From NCBI RefSeq assembly GCF_001294205.1, contig NZ_LAQT01000009.1, positions 186,001 through 250,000 on the forward strand: DNA of 64,000 bases, in the 5' to 3' direction. Position 1 is the stretch's first letter, and each line of letters starts with the position of its first letter. Origin of the DNA: Amantichitinum ursilacus. Its GTDB lineage: Bacteria; Pseudomonadota; Gammaproteobacteria; Burkholderiales; Chitinibacteraceae. Below the pieces are notes generated by a model that worked only from the letters and a program-made list of their open reading frames with translations, was not told where the DNA came from and searched no databases. The translations under genes were made by a program, and so were the position numbers. This document shows positions 8,848-17,393 of this stretch, piece by piece.

Positions 8848-9256
8848 CGGCGTCCGTACCGGGCGCTGCGCCCGCGTCGATCTTTAACAGCTTGTTGACG
8901 GTTTGCAGCAACTGCCAGCGATCCAGCGGCTTTTGCACAAAGCCGTCCACGCCACAGCTGATGGCACGCTGTGCGACGGCGGGGTCGTCCAGTGCGGACA
9001 CCACCACCAACGGGATATCTGCGGTGCGCGGATTCCCTTTTAGCTGTCGGGCCAGTTCAAAACCGTCGACGCCGGGCATCATCAAATCCAGCAAGATGAT
9101 GTCAGGATGGTCGGAATCAGCCAGTTGCAGCGCCTGTTGCGCGCTGCTGGCTTCGATGGGCTTGTGCCCCTCCGTGCTGATAAAGATATTCAGCAATTTA
9201 CGGTTGTATTCATCGTCATCGACGATCAACACATTGGCCCCCGGAATACGTCGCAT
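8840..9256 (-). CDS. Stand-alone receiver (CheY-like) response regulator
   Basis: The 138-residue protein is one receiver domain: acidic pocket VDDDEYN near the N-terminus, phospho-acceptor Asp in ILLDLMMPG, the Ser/Thr switch in VVVSALDD and the conserved Lys in VQKPLDRW. There is no output domain, so it must act through a partner. The overlapping GAF-GGDEF-EAL-REC gene is the obvious candidate. The start at 9256 (MRRIPG) is preferred because AAAGAGAGG lies upstream; a frame start at 9322 has no signal and would add a non-conserved His/Arg-rich stretch. No cognate histidine kinase lies next to it. Confidence 0.85.
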   Translation of the reverse strand: MRRIPGANVLIVDDDEYNRKLLNIFISTEGHKPIEASSAQQALQLADSDHPDIILLDLMMPGVDGFELARQLKGNPRTADIPLVVVSALDDPAVAQRAISCGVDGFVQKPLDRWQLLQTVNKLLKIDAGAAPGTDADA

Positions 9257-9733
9257 ATAGCCTCTCTTTAGGCACCGGTGTGCGCCATGATGGTTGTCGT
9301 GCCGGCAGCGGGCCGGCCGCATGGTCTGCTCACTTCAGTGCTGTATTACGCCCCATTGTTATTGACCCTGCGCCTGGATTGCGCCGCCCGCCGCTGTGAG
9401 GTCGGCGGAACCGTTACCGGTTGGGTCGGCTGCTTCGCGCAATGCACTCTGGCAAATGCTTACGCAAAACATCAGGCATTGCATGCCTATATGAGAGCAG
9501 TTTAGCCACAAAAAATGCCGTTATGACAGTCAAATCATGTTTTGCTGATATTTGGTGAGCGCTTTTTCACAGGTTTGTAGGAAAACACCTGACAGCTTCC
9601 TACGAGTGGCGTCAGGTTTTGTCCGCGCCGGGCTGCAAGCCGCATTAATGCTGGATGTCACATCGGCGCGGGTTGGCGCGTGCTGCGGCGTGCGCCTGTC
9701 GGTTCATGTCTGCCATGTACAAACAAACGTCGC
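9257..9733. other. Long intergenic region, no supported gene
   Basis: About 480 bp between the receiver gene and the terminator of the MFS gene carries no frame I would call coding. The short frames present lack start signals and conserved character. Both genes here are on the minus strand, so this stretch must contain the promoter of the signalling cluster. An A/T-rich patch around 9505-9560 is the likeliest place. I see no tRNA-like fold, direct repeat or mobile-element end. Confidence 0.5.
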
Positions 9734-9759
9734 AAAAATGCCGCGCACGCCCGCGCGGC
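9734..9759 (-). terminator. Rho-independent terminator of the MFS gene
   Basis: Read on the minus strand, a 7-bp GC stem (GCCGCGC/GCGCGGC, 9740-9746 with 9753-9759) and a 6-base loop are followed by a T run. It lies 57 bp past the stop of the MFS gene at 9816. The stem is short but GC-only. Confidence 0.55.
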
Positions 9760-9815
9760 GACGGAAGGAAGGGGCGAACGCCGCGGTCAGCCAGACTGGG
9801 CTGGCCTCGTTATGG

Positions 9816-11078
9816 TCAGGCGCTGGCCCATTGTTTGACAGGCAGGCTGCGCAAGCGCCAGGCGACAGCAATGCTCAGCAACAAAATGACGATCAGCGCG
9901 GTGGCCACACCAGCCCAACCGCCCCGATGCCAGAACAAACCCGAAAGCGAACCAACCAGGCTGCTGCCGAGGTAATACGCGCTTAGATACAAGGCAGAGG
10001 CCAGCGCCTTGGCCGGACCAGCGCGACGGCCTACCCAACTGCTGGCGGTGGTGTGGCCGGCAAAAAATGCGAAGGTAAACAGGCCAATGCCAACCACCAC
10101 CATCGCAAGCCAGTCCGACAAAGTCAGGACCAGGCCCGCCAGCATCAGAATCTTGGTGCCCCACAACACGCGTCGGCGACCAATGCGGTCTGCCAGGCGG
10201 CCTGACCAGGTCGAGGCCACCGTGCCGACGAGGTACAGCGCAAAAATGCAGCCGATGGCGGCGTCGGACAAATTGAACGGCGCGCGTTCCAGTCGAAAAC
10301 CGATGTAGTTATACAGGCTGACAAAGCAGCCCATTAGCAGAAAACCTACGCAAAACAGCCACGGCAAGCCTGCGTCGGCAAACAAGGCGCGGATGGCCTG
10401 CGCCAGGGCCAGGCGGCCGGCGCGGCTGCTGGGTAAAGGGCGGGCGACAAAATGACGCGAGGCGGGCAGATTGCGCCAGAACACGGTGGCCGCAATCAAA
10501 CCGGTGCCGCCCACCAATGCGCCAGCCAGCCGCCACGACGTGAAATCGGCGATAAACGAGGTGGCCAGGCGGCCGCTCATGCCGCCCAGCGCGGTGCCTG
10601 CGATATACACACCCATCGCCGCGCCCAGCGAGGCCGGATCGATCTCTTCGCCCAGATAGGCCATCGCCACTGCGGGCAAGCCCGCCAACACCATGCCCGA
10701 CAGCGCACGCAGCACCAGCATGCTGCTGTAATCGGGCGCGGCGGCGGTCAGCATGGTCAATATCGCGGCGGCAAACATCGCGCAGCACATCACCGGTTTG
10801 CGACCAAAGCGGTCGGCCAACAAGCTGGCGGGGATGAGCGCCAAAGCCAATGCGCCGGTCGCGGCCGACAGCGTAACGCTGCTGGCGGCCGGGCTGATGC
10901 CAAAAACGCGCGCAAACAGTGGTAACAACGGTTGCACCCAGTACAACAACCAGAACGTGGAAAAGCCGCCCAGAAACAAAGCCAGATTGGTGCGTTTGAA
11001 TTCGGGTGTGCCCGCCTGAATGCGATGGATACGGCGATCGGGGCGCGCTGCGGCGGGAATGACTAACTCGCTGGGCAT
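9816..11078 (-). CDS. ynfM: MFS transporter of the YnfM type
   Basis: The 420-residue protein has about 12 membrane segments and the MFS loop motif LLADRFGRKPV near residue 88. It matches the pattern of E. coli YnfM closely: TPEFKRTNLALFLGGF at the start, YLGEEIDPASLGAAMG after helix 4, and LPASRHF before the central loop. YnfM-type carriers are presumed drug or metabolite exporters, with substrate mostly unknown. It is divergent from a LysR gene across 107 bp, as ynfM and ynfL are in E. coli, which suggests the LysR protein controls it. Confidence 0.85.
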   Translation of the reverse strand: MPSELVIPAAARPDRRIHRIQAGTPEFKRTNLALFLGGFSTFWLLYWVQPLLPLFARVFGISPAASSVTLSAATGALALALIPASLLADRFGRKPVMCCAMFAAAILTMLTAAAPDYSSMLVLRALSGMVLAGLPAVAMAYLGEEIDPASLGAAMGVYIAGTALGGMSGRLATSFIADFTSWRLAGALVGGTGLIAATVFWRNLPASRHFVARPLPSSRAGRLALAQAIRALFADAGLPWLFCVGFLLMGCFVSLYNYIGFRLERAPFNLSDAAIGCIFALYLVGTVASTWSGRLADRIGRRRVLWGTKILMLAGLVLTLSDWLAMVVVGIGLFTFAFFAGHTTASSWVGRRAGPAKALASALYLSAYYLGSSLVGSLSGLFWHRGGWAGVATALIVILLLSIAVAWRLRSLPVKQWASA

Positions 11079-11117
11079 GATGCTAACGGCATGGTTTTAA
11101 ACGATGCAGCGATGTTA

Positions 11118-11139
11118 GGACTGCACTAACTGGCAGTCC
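11118..11139. promoter_or_regulatory. Candidate LysR-type operator between ynfM-like and lysR-like genes
   Basis: A 22-bp dyad, GGACTGC (11118-11124) and GCAGTCC (11133-11139) around an 8-base centre, lies in the shared 107-bp promoter region. It is followed by an AT-rich block (ATATATATTTAT) suitable for a -10 element. Position and TGC...GCA symmetry fit a LysR-type activator site. Binding is inferred. Confidence 0.5.
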
Positions 11140-11185
11140 AATATATATTTATGGCTGTTCTGATTGGTTTGAGATATTTGTCAAA

Positions 11186-12073
11186 ATGGAATTACGACAT
11201 CTGCGTTATTTCGTGACGGTAGCGGAAGAACTGCATTTCACCCGCGCCGCCGCGCGCCTGCATATCGGCCAGCCGCCGCTTAGCCAGCAAATCCAGGCGC
11301 TGGAAGACGAGCTGGGCGTGGCCTTGTTTGCACGTACCAAACGGCGCGTCGCCTTAACCGCTGCGGGCGAACGTTTTTTAACGCATGCGCGCCAGATCCT
11401 GCAGCAAACGCGCGATGCGGTAGAAGACGCCCGGCGGGCCGCGCGCGGCGAAGTGGGCGAACTGCGCATAGGCTTTACGCCGTCTTTGCCGTTTACCACG
11501 CTGCTGCCCGCGCTGATTCACGCCTTCCGCGAGCGCCATCCGCACGTCACGCTCACCCTGCGCGAGATGATGACGCTGGACCAGCTGCGCGCTGTGGCGG
11601 CGGGCAAACTCGATATCGGCATGGTGCGCGGCGGCGATGTGGAAGCGCCGCCCAATATCACGCTGCTGCCGTTCCTGTCCGATCCGCTGGTGGCGGTATT
11701 GCGGCGTGATGACCCGTTGGCGCGCCAGGATACGGTAACGCTGGTGCAATTACGCGAGCGTCCATTTGTGACGTACCCCGCCAGCGCGGGTACCGGGATT
11801 CACCGGCAGATTCTGCGTCTGTGCCAGCAAGCCGGTTATGCACCGCATGTGGTGCAAGAGGCGCGCGAGGGGACCACCCTGATCGGTTTGGTGGCGGCCG
11901 GGCTGGGGGTGTCGATCTTGCCAGGGCCGCTGTCCTGCATTCAGGTGGAAGGCGTGTGTTATCGGCCGATTGCGGACGAGGGCGCGATCAGCGTGGCCTC
12001 GCTGGCGACGCGTACGGATGATGTTTCGCCACTGATTGCACGCTTTAAAGAGGTAATGCAAACCAGCGCCTGA
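11186..12073 (+). CDS. LysR-family transcriptional regulator (YnfL-like position)
   Basis: The 295-residue protein starts with the typical winged helix-turn-helix ([14 protein letters not shown], then [27 protein letters not shown]). The effector-binding domain starts near residue 90 ([11 protein letters not shown]). Length and domain order are normal for the family. It is divergent from the YnfM-like carrier and probably regulates that gene and itself through the dyad between them. The inducer cannot be told from sequence. The start is at 11186, the only ATG giving a standard LysR N-terminus; the Shine-Dalgarno is poor. Confidence 0.9.
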   Translation: MELRHLRYFVTVAEELHFTRAAARLHIGQPPLSQQIQALEDELGVALFARTKRRVALTAAGERFLTHARQILQQTRDAVEDARRAARGEVGELRIGFTPSLPFTTLLPALIHAFRERHPHVTLTLREMMTLDQLRAVAAGKLDIGMVRGGDVEAPPNITLLPFLSDPLVAVLRRDDPLARQDTVTLVQLRERPFVTYPASAGTGIHRQILRLCQQAGYAPHVVQEAREGTTLIGLVAAGLGVSILPGPLSCIQVEGVCYRPIADEGAISVASLATRTDDVSPLIARFKEVMQTSA

Positions 12074-12183
12074 CGCATATCGCGGCATGACGCCATCCGT
12101 ATTCCGATGAATAGCAAGCAATAGTTGTATGAGCCGGGCTCATTTCTGCGAAAATGCTCGATTGCTCGCAACAAGACCGCATC

Positions 12184-14412
12184 ATGAATCCGTCGTCCGC
12201 CCCCACGCCTATTTATCAACTGCCCCAAGGCATGCAGCCGCGCAAGCCGGCGCAATTTTTGCCGATGAGCCGCGCCGAGATGGACGTGCTGGGCTGGGAC
12301 GAGTGCGACATCATTCTGGTGACGGGCGACGCCTATATTGATCACCCCAGCTTTGGCATGGCGCTGATCGGGCGTTTGCTGGAAGCGCAAGGCTTTCGCG
12401 TCGGCATTATCAGCCAGCCCGATTGGCATTCGGCCGAGGGCTTTAAAGTGCTGGGCAAGCCGCGTCTGTTCTTTGGCGTGACGGCGGGCAATATGGATTC
12501 GATGATCAACCGCTATACGGCCGATAAAAAGCCGCGTTCGGATGATGCATATACGGCAGGCGGCGAGGGCGGCAAACGCCCCGATCGTGCCCTCACCGTC
12601 TACAGCCAGCGCTGCCGCGAGGCCTATCCGGGCGTTGAGATTATGGCCGGTGGCATTGAAGGCAGCCTGCGCCGCATCGCGCAATATGATTACTGGAGCG
12701 ACAAGGTGCGCCAGTCCGCCCTGGTGTATGCCAAGGCCGACATCCTGTTGTTTGGTAATGCCGAACGCGCGTTGGTGGAAGTGGCGCAACGCGCTGCTGC
12801 CGGTGAACGGCTATCGCAAATCCGCGATGTGCGCGGCACCGCATTCTTGACGCAGCACGGCTGGATGCCCGGTGCGGACTGGACCGAACTGGATTCGACC
12901 ACCGTCGACACGCCGGGTCGCGTGGAGCCGCATCCCGATCCGTATGCCATGGAGCCGGAAAAATCGAACGAGCCGGTGACGCCGCCCGATGCCGTGCAGC
13001 CGATCCGTATTGTCTCGAAAGCCGAGCGTCTGGCCGCCAAGCAGGCGCAGCGCCAGAAAACCGTGGTGCGCATTCCGGCGTACGAGGCCGTGGCGTATGA
13101 CCCCGTGCTGTACGCGCACGCCAGCCGCACGCTGCATCTGGAATCCAACCCCGGCAATGCGCGCGCCATGGTGCAAACGCACGGCGAACGCGACGTGTGG
13201 CTGAACCCACCGCCGATTCCGCTGACCACCGAAGAAATGGATTACGTCTACGGCCTGTTTTATGCGCGTAACCCGCATCCGGCCTATAACGGCGCGCGGA
13301 TTCCGGCGTGGGAAATGATCCGTTTTTCGATCAACATCATGCGCGGCTGTTTTGGCGGCTGTACCTTCTGTTCGATTACCGAACACGAAGGTCGCATTAT
13401 CCAGAGCCGTTCGGAAGAATCGATTCTTAACGAGATTGTGGAGATTCGCGACAAGACCAAGGGCTTTACCGGCCATATTTCTGATCTGGGTGGCCCGACC
13501 GCCAATATGTATCGTCTGGCCTGCAAAGACCCCAAGATCGAACAGTCCTGTCGTCGCTTGTCCTGTGTTTACCCAGGCATTTGCGAAAACCTGAACACCG
13601 ATCACGCGCCGCTGATCCAGCTTTATCGCAAGGCGCGCGCAATTCCGGGCGTTAAAAAAATCACCATCGGTTCGGGTTTGCGTTATGACCTCGCCGTGGA
13701 AAACCCGGAATACATCAAAGAACTGGTGACGCACCACGTAAGCGGTTATCTGAAGATTGCGCCCGAGCATACCGAAGACGGCCCGCTCTCCAAGATGATG
13801 AAGCCAGGCATCGGCACGTTTGAAAAGTTTAAGCAGCTGTTCGACAAGTTCTCGGCGCAGGCGGGCAAAAAGCAATATCTGATTCCGTATTTCATCGCGG
13901 CGCATCCGGGCACCACCGACGAAGACATGCTTAATCTAGCGTTATGGCTCAAGTCGAATAACTTCAAACCTGATCAGGTGCAGGCGTTTACGCCCACGCC
14001 GATGGCGATGGCCACCACCATGTGGCACACGCGACGTAACCCGCTGCGCAAACTGGCGCGGAGTTCGGAGAAGGTGGAGATTATTCGCGATGCGCATCAA
14101 CGCAAGGTACATAAGGCGTTTCTGCGTTACCACGATCCGGCCAACTGGCCGATTCTGCGTGAAGCACTGGTCGCGATGGGCCGCGCTGAATTGATCGGCA
14201 ACAGCCCGCAGCATCTGATTCCGGCGCAGCAGCCTGGCGAGCGGCCCGTGGCGCCGCCGCGTAATGCGGTGCCGCAGAAACCCCGCCACGGCGATGCGCA
14301 ACGCCCCCGCAGCGAAGGCGCGGCCGCGGCGCCTGCCACCCGCAAAAAGATCGTCGGGCCCGGCCAGGGGAAGGGCAAGAAGACCATGGCCGGCAAATCG
14401 CGCGCGCGTTAA
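12184..14412 (+). CDS. ygiQ: YgiQ-family radical SAM protein
   Basis: This 742-residue protein follows the YgiQ pattern throughout: [19 protein letters not shown] near the start, [32 protein letters not shown], and a radical-SAM cluster motif CFGGCTFC (CX3CX2C) near residue 390. [16 protein letters not shown] and [18 protein letters not shown] follow. The C-terminal 80 residues are Lys/Arg/Pro/Ala-rich and disordered, as in E. coli YgiQ. Family function is not established; the [4Fe-4S] cluster and SAM cleavage are expected. I prefer the ATG at 12184; an in-frame ATG at 12154 would add ten residues. It is monocistronic. Confidence 0.93.
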   Translation: MNPSSAPTPIYQLPQGMQPRKPAQFLPMSRAEMDVLGWDECDIILVTGDAYIDHPSFGMALIGRLLEAQGFRVGIISQPDWHSAEGFKVLGKPRLFFGVTAGNMDSMINRYTADKKPRSDDAYTAGGEGGKRPDRALTVYSQRCREAYPGVEIMAGGIEGSLRRIAQYDYWSDKVRQSALVYAKADILLFGNAERALVEVAQRAAAGERLSQIRDVRGTAFLTQHGWMPGADWTELDSTTVDTPGRVEPHPDPYAMEPEKSNEPVTPPDAVQPIRIVSKAERLAAKQAQRQKTVVRIPAYEAVAYDPVLYAHASRTLHLESNPGNARAMVQTHGERDVWLNPPPIPLTTEEMDYVYGLFYARNPHPAYNGARIPAWEMIRFSINIMRGCFGGCTFCSITEHEGRIIQSRSEESILNEIVEIRDKTKGFTGHISDLGGPTANMYRLACKDPKIEQSCRRLSCVYPGICENLNTDHAPLIQLYRKARAIPGVKKITIGSGLRYDLAVENPEYIKELVTHHVSGYLKIAPEHTEDGPLSKMMKPGIGTFEKFKQLFDKFSAQAGKKQYLIPYFIAAHPGTTDEDMLNLALWLKSNNFKPDQVQAFTPTPMAMATTMWHTRRNPLRKLARSSEKVEIIRDAHQRKVHKAFLRYHDPANWPILREALVAMGRAELIGNSPQHLIPAQQPGERPVAPPRNAVPQKPRHGDAQRPRSEGAAAAPATRKKIVGPGQGKGKKTMAGKSRAR

Positions 14413-14418
14413 AAGCCA

Positions 14419-14443
14419 GCGCGCCGCCTTGGTGGCGGCGCGC
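14419..14443 (-). terminator. GC-rich hairpin between ygiQ and cytochrome c peroxidase gene
   Basis: A perfect 10-bp stem (14419-14428 with 14434-14443) has a 5-base loop. On the minus strand a TTTT follows a few bases after the stem, so it best serves the peroxidase gene ending at 14464. It may also stop ygiQ transcripts, although no T run is present on the plus side. Confidence 0.6.
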
Positions 14444-14463
14444 GGTGCAATCGGGTGGATCGA

Positions 14464-15537
14464 TTAATTAAAGTCGGGTTTTGGCGTGCTGGGTCCGTCA
14501 GGCGGTAGTTGCGGCAGTTCGCGTGCGGCGCGCGGCACCTCGCCATTCAGGCTGGTCAGAAAGGCCTCGATAGTGTCGAGGTCAGTGGCGGTGAGCGTGG
14601 TGCCTAACTGCGTTTCGCCCATGATGCGGATGGCGTCGCGCAGCGACCACACGCTGCCATCATGAAAATACGGCGCGGTCTGCGCCACATTGCGTAATCC
14701 TGGCACTTTAAACAGATCGGTATCGGCTGCCTTTTTGCTGACTTCGGCCACGCCATGGTCACGCCCCTTGCTGCCGGTATATTTCCAGTACGGCCCCTTG
14801 GCCAGACCAAACTTCATAAACTGCGTGCCACCCAAAGCCACACCGCTATGGCAGGCGATACAACCGGTTTCCATAAAGCGCCGCAGACCGGTTTGCTCCG
14901 TATCGGTGAGCGCTGCCGGATTGCTGGTCAGATATTGATCAAAGCGCGACGGGGTAACCAGCGTGCGCTCAAAGCTGGCGATGGCGCTGGCGATATTGTC
15001 ATACGACAGCGGGCTTTTGCTGTCCGGAAAGGCCTTGGCAAACAGCGGCGGATAACCGGGAATGCTGTTCAGCCGGCGCACTGCGGTGGCCGGGTCCGCC
15101 AACGCCATTTCCACCGGATTGGTGATCGGGCCCTTGGCCTGGTCTTCCAGCGTCACCGCCCGGCCATCCCAGAACTGTTTGCTGTGGTAGGTCGCGTTCA
15201 GCACCGTGGGCGAATTGCGCGTGCCTTTGGTCCAGCGATGGCCCAGCGACACCGGCGTGTTGTCGACGCCCGCCCGCGCCAGGTTGTGGCAGCTACTGCA
15301 ACTTTGCGTGCCCGACCTGGACAGCCGCGCATCAAAAAACAGCATCTTGCCCAAGGCAATGCGGCCCGTCGGATCGGGATTGGGGGTCGCGATGATGGGC
15401 TTGAACAGGGTTTGCGCCTGCTTGCGCAAGGCGGGGTCGGGCGTGGCTGGCGCGCCGGTAGCGCCTGCCTGATGCAGAACAGCGCCTGCCAGCAAACAGG
15501 CCGCCAACGTGCGGAAAGTGGATCGATCAAACAACAT
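14464..15537 (-). CDS. Di-heme cytochrome c peroxidase (CcpA/MauG family)
   Basis: The 357-residue protein has an N-terminal signal peptide (about residues 1-28) and two CXXCH heme motifs: CSSCH near residue 80 and CIACH near residue 225. Conserved blocks include GKMLFFDARLSRSGTQ, NSPTVLNATYHSKQFWDGRA and VPGLRNVAQTAPYFHDGSVWSL. Bacterial enzymes of this family reduce H2O2 in the periplasm with electrons from small cytochromes or cupredoxins. Length is normal. The C-terminal tail is Pro-rich. Some family members have other roles (MauG-type oxidation), so the exact substrate stays open. Confidence 0.88.
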   Translation of the reverse strand: MLFDRSTFRTLAACLLAGAVLHQAGATGAPATPDPALRKQAQTLFKPIIATPNPDPTGRIALGKMLFFDARLSRSGTQSCSSCHNLARAGVDNTPVSLGHRWTKGTRNSPTVLNATYHSKQFWDGRAVTLEDQAKGPITNPVEMALADPATAVRRLNSIPGYPPLFAKAFPDSKSPLSYDNIASAIASFERTLVTPSRFDQYLTSNPAALTDTEQTGLRRFMETGCIACHSGVALGGTQFMKFGLAKGPYWKYTGSKGRDHGVAEVSKKAADTDLFKVPGLRNVAQTAPYFHDGSVWSLRDAIRIMGETQLGTTLTATDLDTIEAFLTSLNGEVPRAARELPQLPPDGPSTPKPDFN

Positions 15538-15621
15538 GGATAACCTCGGGGACGGGGCGAAAATCCGCTATTACAGTCCGCCCCGCGGCGGTGTCATTTG
15601 ATCGATATCAGTCGTTACTGT

Positions 15622-16839
15622 TTATTTGTATGCAGCAAGCATATCGGTGCGATGTTTTTGCGCAGACGGCGCGTAGAACTGCGCCAGCGTCTTGCCCAGC
15701 AACGCCAGACCGGTCTCGATTTCGGCAGCCGTGGTATTGAGCGCGGGCATGATGCGCAGACAATGTGGGCGCGGATTGTTAATCAGCAAGCCGTTGTCGC
15801 GCGCAGCCCGCATGACCGCTTCAGCGCGCTCATCGCCCAGTTCGATGGCCCACAGCAAGCCTGCGCCGCGTACTTCGCCCAGCCCGAAGCGGGCGCTGAG
15901 TTCGATCAGCCCGCTTTGCAATTGCGCGCCACGCGCCACCACATTGGCCAGAAACGCCGGTTGCGCCACATGCTGCATCACCGCCAGCCCCACCGCAGCG
16001 GTGAGCGGGTTGCCGCAAAAGGTTCCGCCCTGATCGCCGTGCTCGAATACGCTGCAGGCGGCTTTGGCCAGCAGCGCCGAAATCGGTACGCCCGCGCCCA
16101 GGCCTTTGCCCAGGGTCATGATATCGGGCTCGATGCCGCTGGCTTGATAGGCAAACAGCGGGCCGGTACGGCCGCAGCCGGTTTGCACTTCATCAAAAAT
16201 CAGCAGCAGTTGATGTTCGTCGCACAAGGCGCGCAGTGCCTGCAGAAATGCGCGGCTGGCCGCATTAACGCCGCCTTCGCCCTGGATGGGTTCCAGCATG
16301 ATGCCCACCGTGTGCGGGCCGATCAGCCGCCGGACGCTTTCGATATCGTTGAGTGTGGCTTTGGGAAAGCCCGGCACTTGCGGCGGAAAATACACATCCC
16401 AGCCCGGCTTGCCCGAGGCCGACATCGCGGCGATGGTGCGGCCATGAAACGCGCTGGTAAAGGTGATGATTTCAAATGCGCCGTCCTTATGCAGGCGGCC
16501 CCATTTGCGCGCCAGCTTGATCGCGCCTTCGTTGGCTTCCGCGCCGGTGTTGGCCAGAAACACCTGGTCCATGCAGCTGTGGTCTACCAGCCATTGCGCC
16601 AGTTGCGTGGCGGGCGTGTTGTTGAAGGCGGGGCTGGGGGTAATCAGCGTGCAGGCTTGCTGATACAACGTATCGGCCACCAGCTTGGGTGCGTGGCCCA
16701 GGCTGTTGACGGCCCAGCCTTGTAACCAGTCCAGCCAGGCTCGTCCCGCCGCGTCATACAGCCACGCGCCTTCGCCGCGCTCGAATTGCAGCTGCGGACG
16801 CGGGGTGATGGACATCAGCGGATTGGACTGGCTGGTCAT
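15622..16839 (-). CDS. argD: Acetylornithine/succinyldiaminopimelate aminotransferase family
   Basis: This class-III PLP aminotransferase has 405 residues. Visible motifs are NTGAEANEGAIKLARKW (phosphate binding), FHGRTIAAMSASGKP, EPIQGEGGVNAA, the cofactor Asp in IFDEVQTGCGRTG, and the Schiff-base Lys in TLGKGLGAGVPISA. The set fits ArgD, which makes N-acetylornithine in arginine synthesis and can act in lysine synthesis; a catabolic relative (AstC type) cannot be excluded. AAGGAG lies about 10 bases before the ATG at 16839. The 5' region contains a strong terminator hairpin and a short Arg-rich reading frame, suggesting attenuation control. It has no arg neighbours. Confidence 0.85.
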   Translation of the reverse strand: MTSQSNPLMSITPRPQLQFERGEGAWLYDAAGRAWLDWLQGWAVNSLGHAPKLVADTLYQQACTLITPSPAFNNTPATQLAQWLVDHSCMDQVFLANTGAEANEGAIKLARKWGRLHKDGAFEIITFTSAFHGRTIAAMSASGKPGWDVYFPPQVPGFPKATLNDIESVRRLIGPHTVGIMLEPIQGEGGVNAASRAFLQALRALCDEHQLLLIFDEVQTGCGRTGPLFAYQASGIEPDIMTLGKGLGAGVPISALLAKAACSVFEHGDQGGTFCGNPLTAAVGLAVMQHVAQPAFLANVVARGAQLQSGLIELSARFGLGEVRGAGLLWAIELGDERAEAVMRAARDNGLLINNPRPHCLRIMPALNTTAAEIETGLALLGKTLAQFYAPSAQKHRTDMLAAYK

Positions 16840-16881
16840 GCTGGTTTACTCCTTGGGGTTGGATGCCGGAATCGATCGGCG

Positions 16882-16917
16882 AAAAAAAACGGGCCGCGAA
16901 GTGTTTCGCGGCCCGTT
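16882..16917 (-). terminator. Strong intrinsic terminator just upstream of argD (candidate attenuator)
   Basis: On the minus strand a 13-bp stem (arms 16905-16917 and 16888-16900, loop of 4) is followed directly by eight T residues. It ends only about 43 bases before the argD start codon. No convincing promoter fits in that gap, so transcripts for argD probably have to read through it. That makes it a candidate attenuator as well as a stop for the upstream gst operon. Confidence 0.8.
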
Positions 16918-16950
16918 GGTCTGGTGTGTGTTTTCTGGAGCAGGGTTGCG

Positions 16951-17064
16951 TCAGGGCAACCCGTCCTTGTCACACGCCCATGGCAACGCGCCACGGCCCG
17001 CCGCCGCGGCTGCGGCTCGGCGGGCCGCGTTGCGTCGGCCTTGAGCGTGTGTGTAGGAATTCAT
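16951..17064 (-). CDS. Candidate Arg-rich leader peptide upstream of argD
   Basis: A 37-codon frame begins MNSYTHAQGRRNAARR and ends GALPWACDKDGLP. Two Arg-Arg pairs (codons 10-11 and 15-16) and Arg24 stand out. Codons 15-16 fall inside the first arm of a hairpin (17018-17027 with 16994-17003). The second arm of that hairpin can pair, with one mismatch in nine, with the 5' arm of the terminator at 16905-16917. This is the arrangement of ribosome-controlled attenuation by arginine. Against it, the predicted start site is nearly at the ATG, so translation would be leaderless, and the Ala-rich centre could be a by-product of the GC-rich hairpin. Confidence 0.4.
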   Translation of the reverse strand: MNSYTHAQGRRNAARRAAAAAAGRGALPWACDKDGLP

Positions 17065-17101
17065 GCTTTTTAGAGTGCCGGACAATTTGCCGTTATGTCA
17101 A
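17065..17101 (-). promoter_or_regulatory. Candidate promoter of the argD leader transcript
   Basis: On the minus strand a consensus -35 TTGACA (17096-17101) is followed 18 bases later by a weak -10 CACTCT (17072-17077). The start site would fall near 17065, at or just before the leader ATG. The -35 is perfect; the -10 is poor. Confidence 0.45.
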
Positions 17102-17132
17102 CGGCGTTTTCCAGGGCCGGCTTTGCGCGCCC

Positions 17133-17393
17133 TTATTCGAGCAACAGACCTGCTTTGGCCAGCCGTTGCGCCAGCGCATCCATGCCGCCTTTGTATTCCC
17201 AATACATCAGCCGACCCTGGCCACCGGAAACCAGCAGATAACGTTCGCTGATGGACTGAATACGCTCGATGGCGACCAGTTTGGTGACATAGACGTCCTC
17301 GTTGACTTCTTCGACGATCTCGACATTTTGCGCGTCAAATCCGTGCACGATACGTGCAGTTCGAACCTTGAGCCGGATAAATCGAGCGCTCAT
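17133..17393 (-). CDS. Hypothetical 86-residue protein
   Basis: This small acidic-basic protein has no motif I recognise. It has no signal peptide or membrane segment and looks like a compact beta-rich fold (VRTARIVHGFDAQNVEIVEEV), ending in a short Leu-rich helix (LAQRLAKAGLLLE). Its start overlaps the stop of the GST gene by 4 bp, so it is translated from the same transcript, which argues that it is real. Codon use matches its neighbours. A role linked to the GST is possible but not shown. Confidence 0.7.
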   Translation of the reverse strand: MSARFIRLKVRTARIVHGFDAQNVEIVEEVNEDVYVTKLVAIERIQSISERYLLVSGGQGRLMYWEYKGGMDALAQRLAKAGLLLE

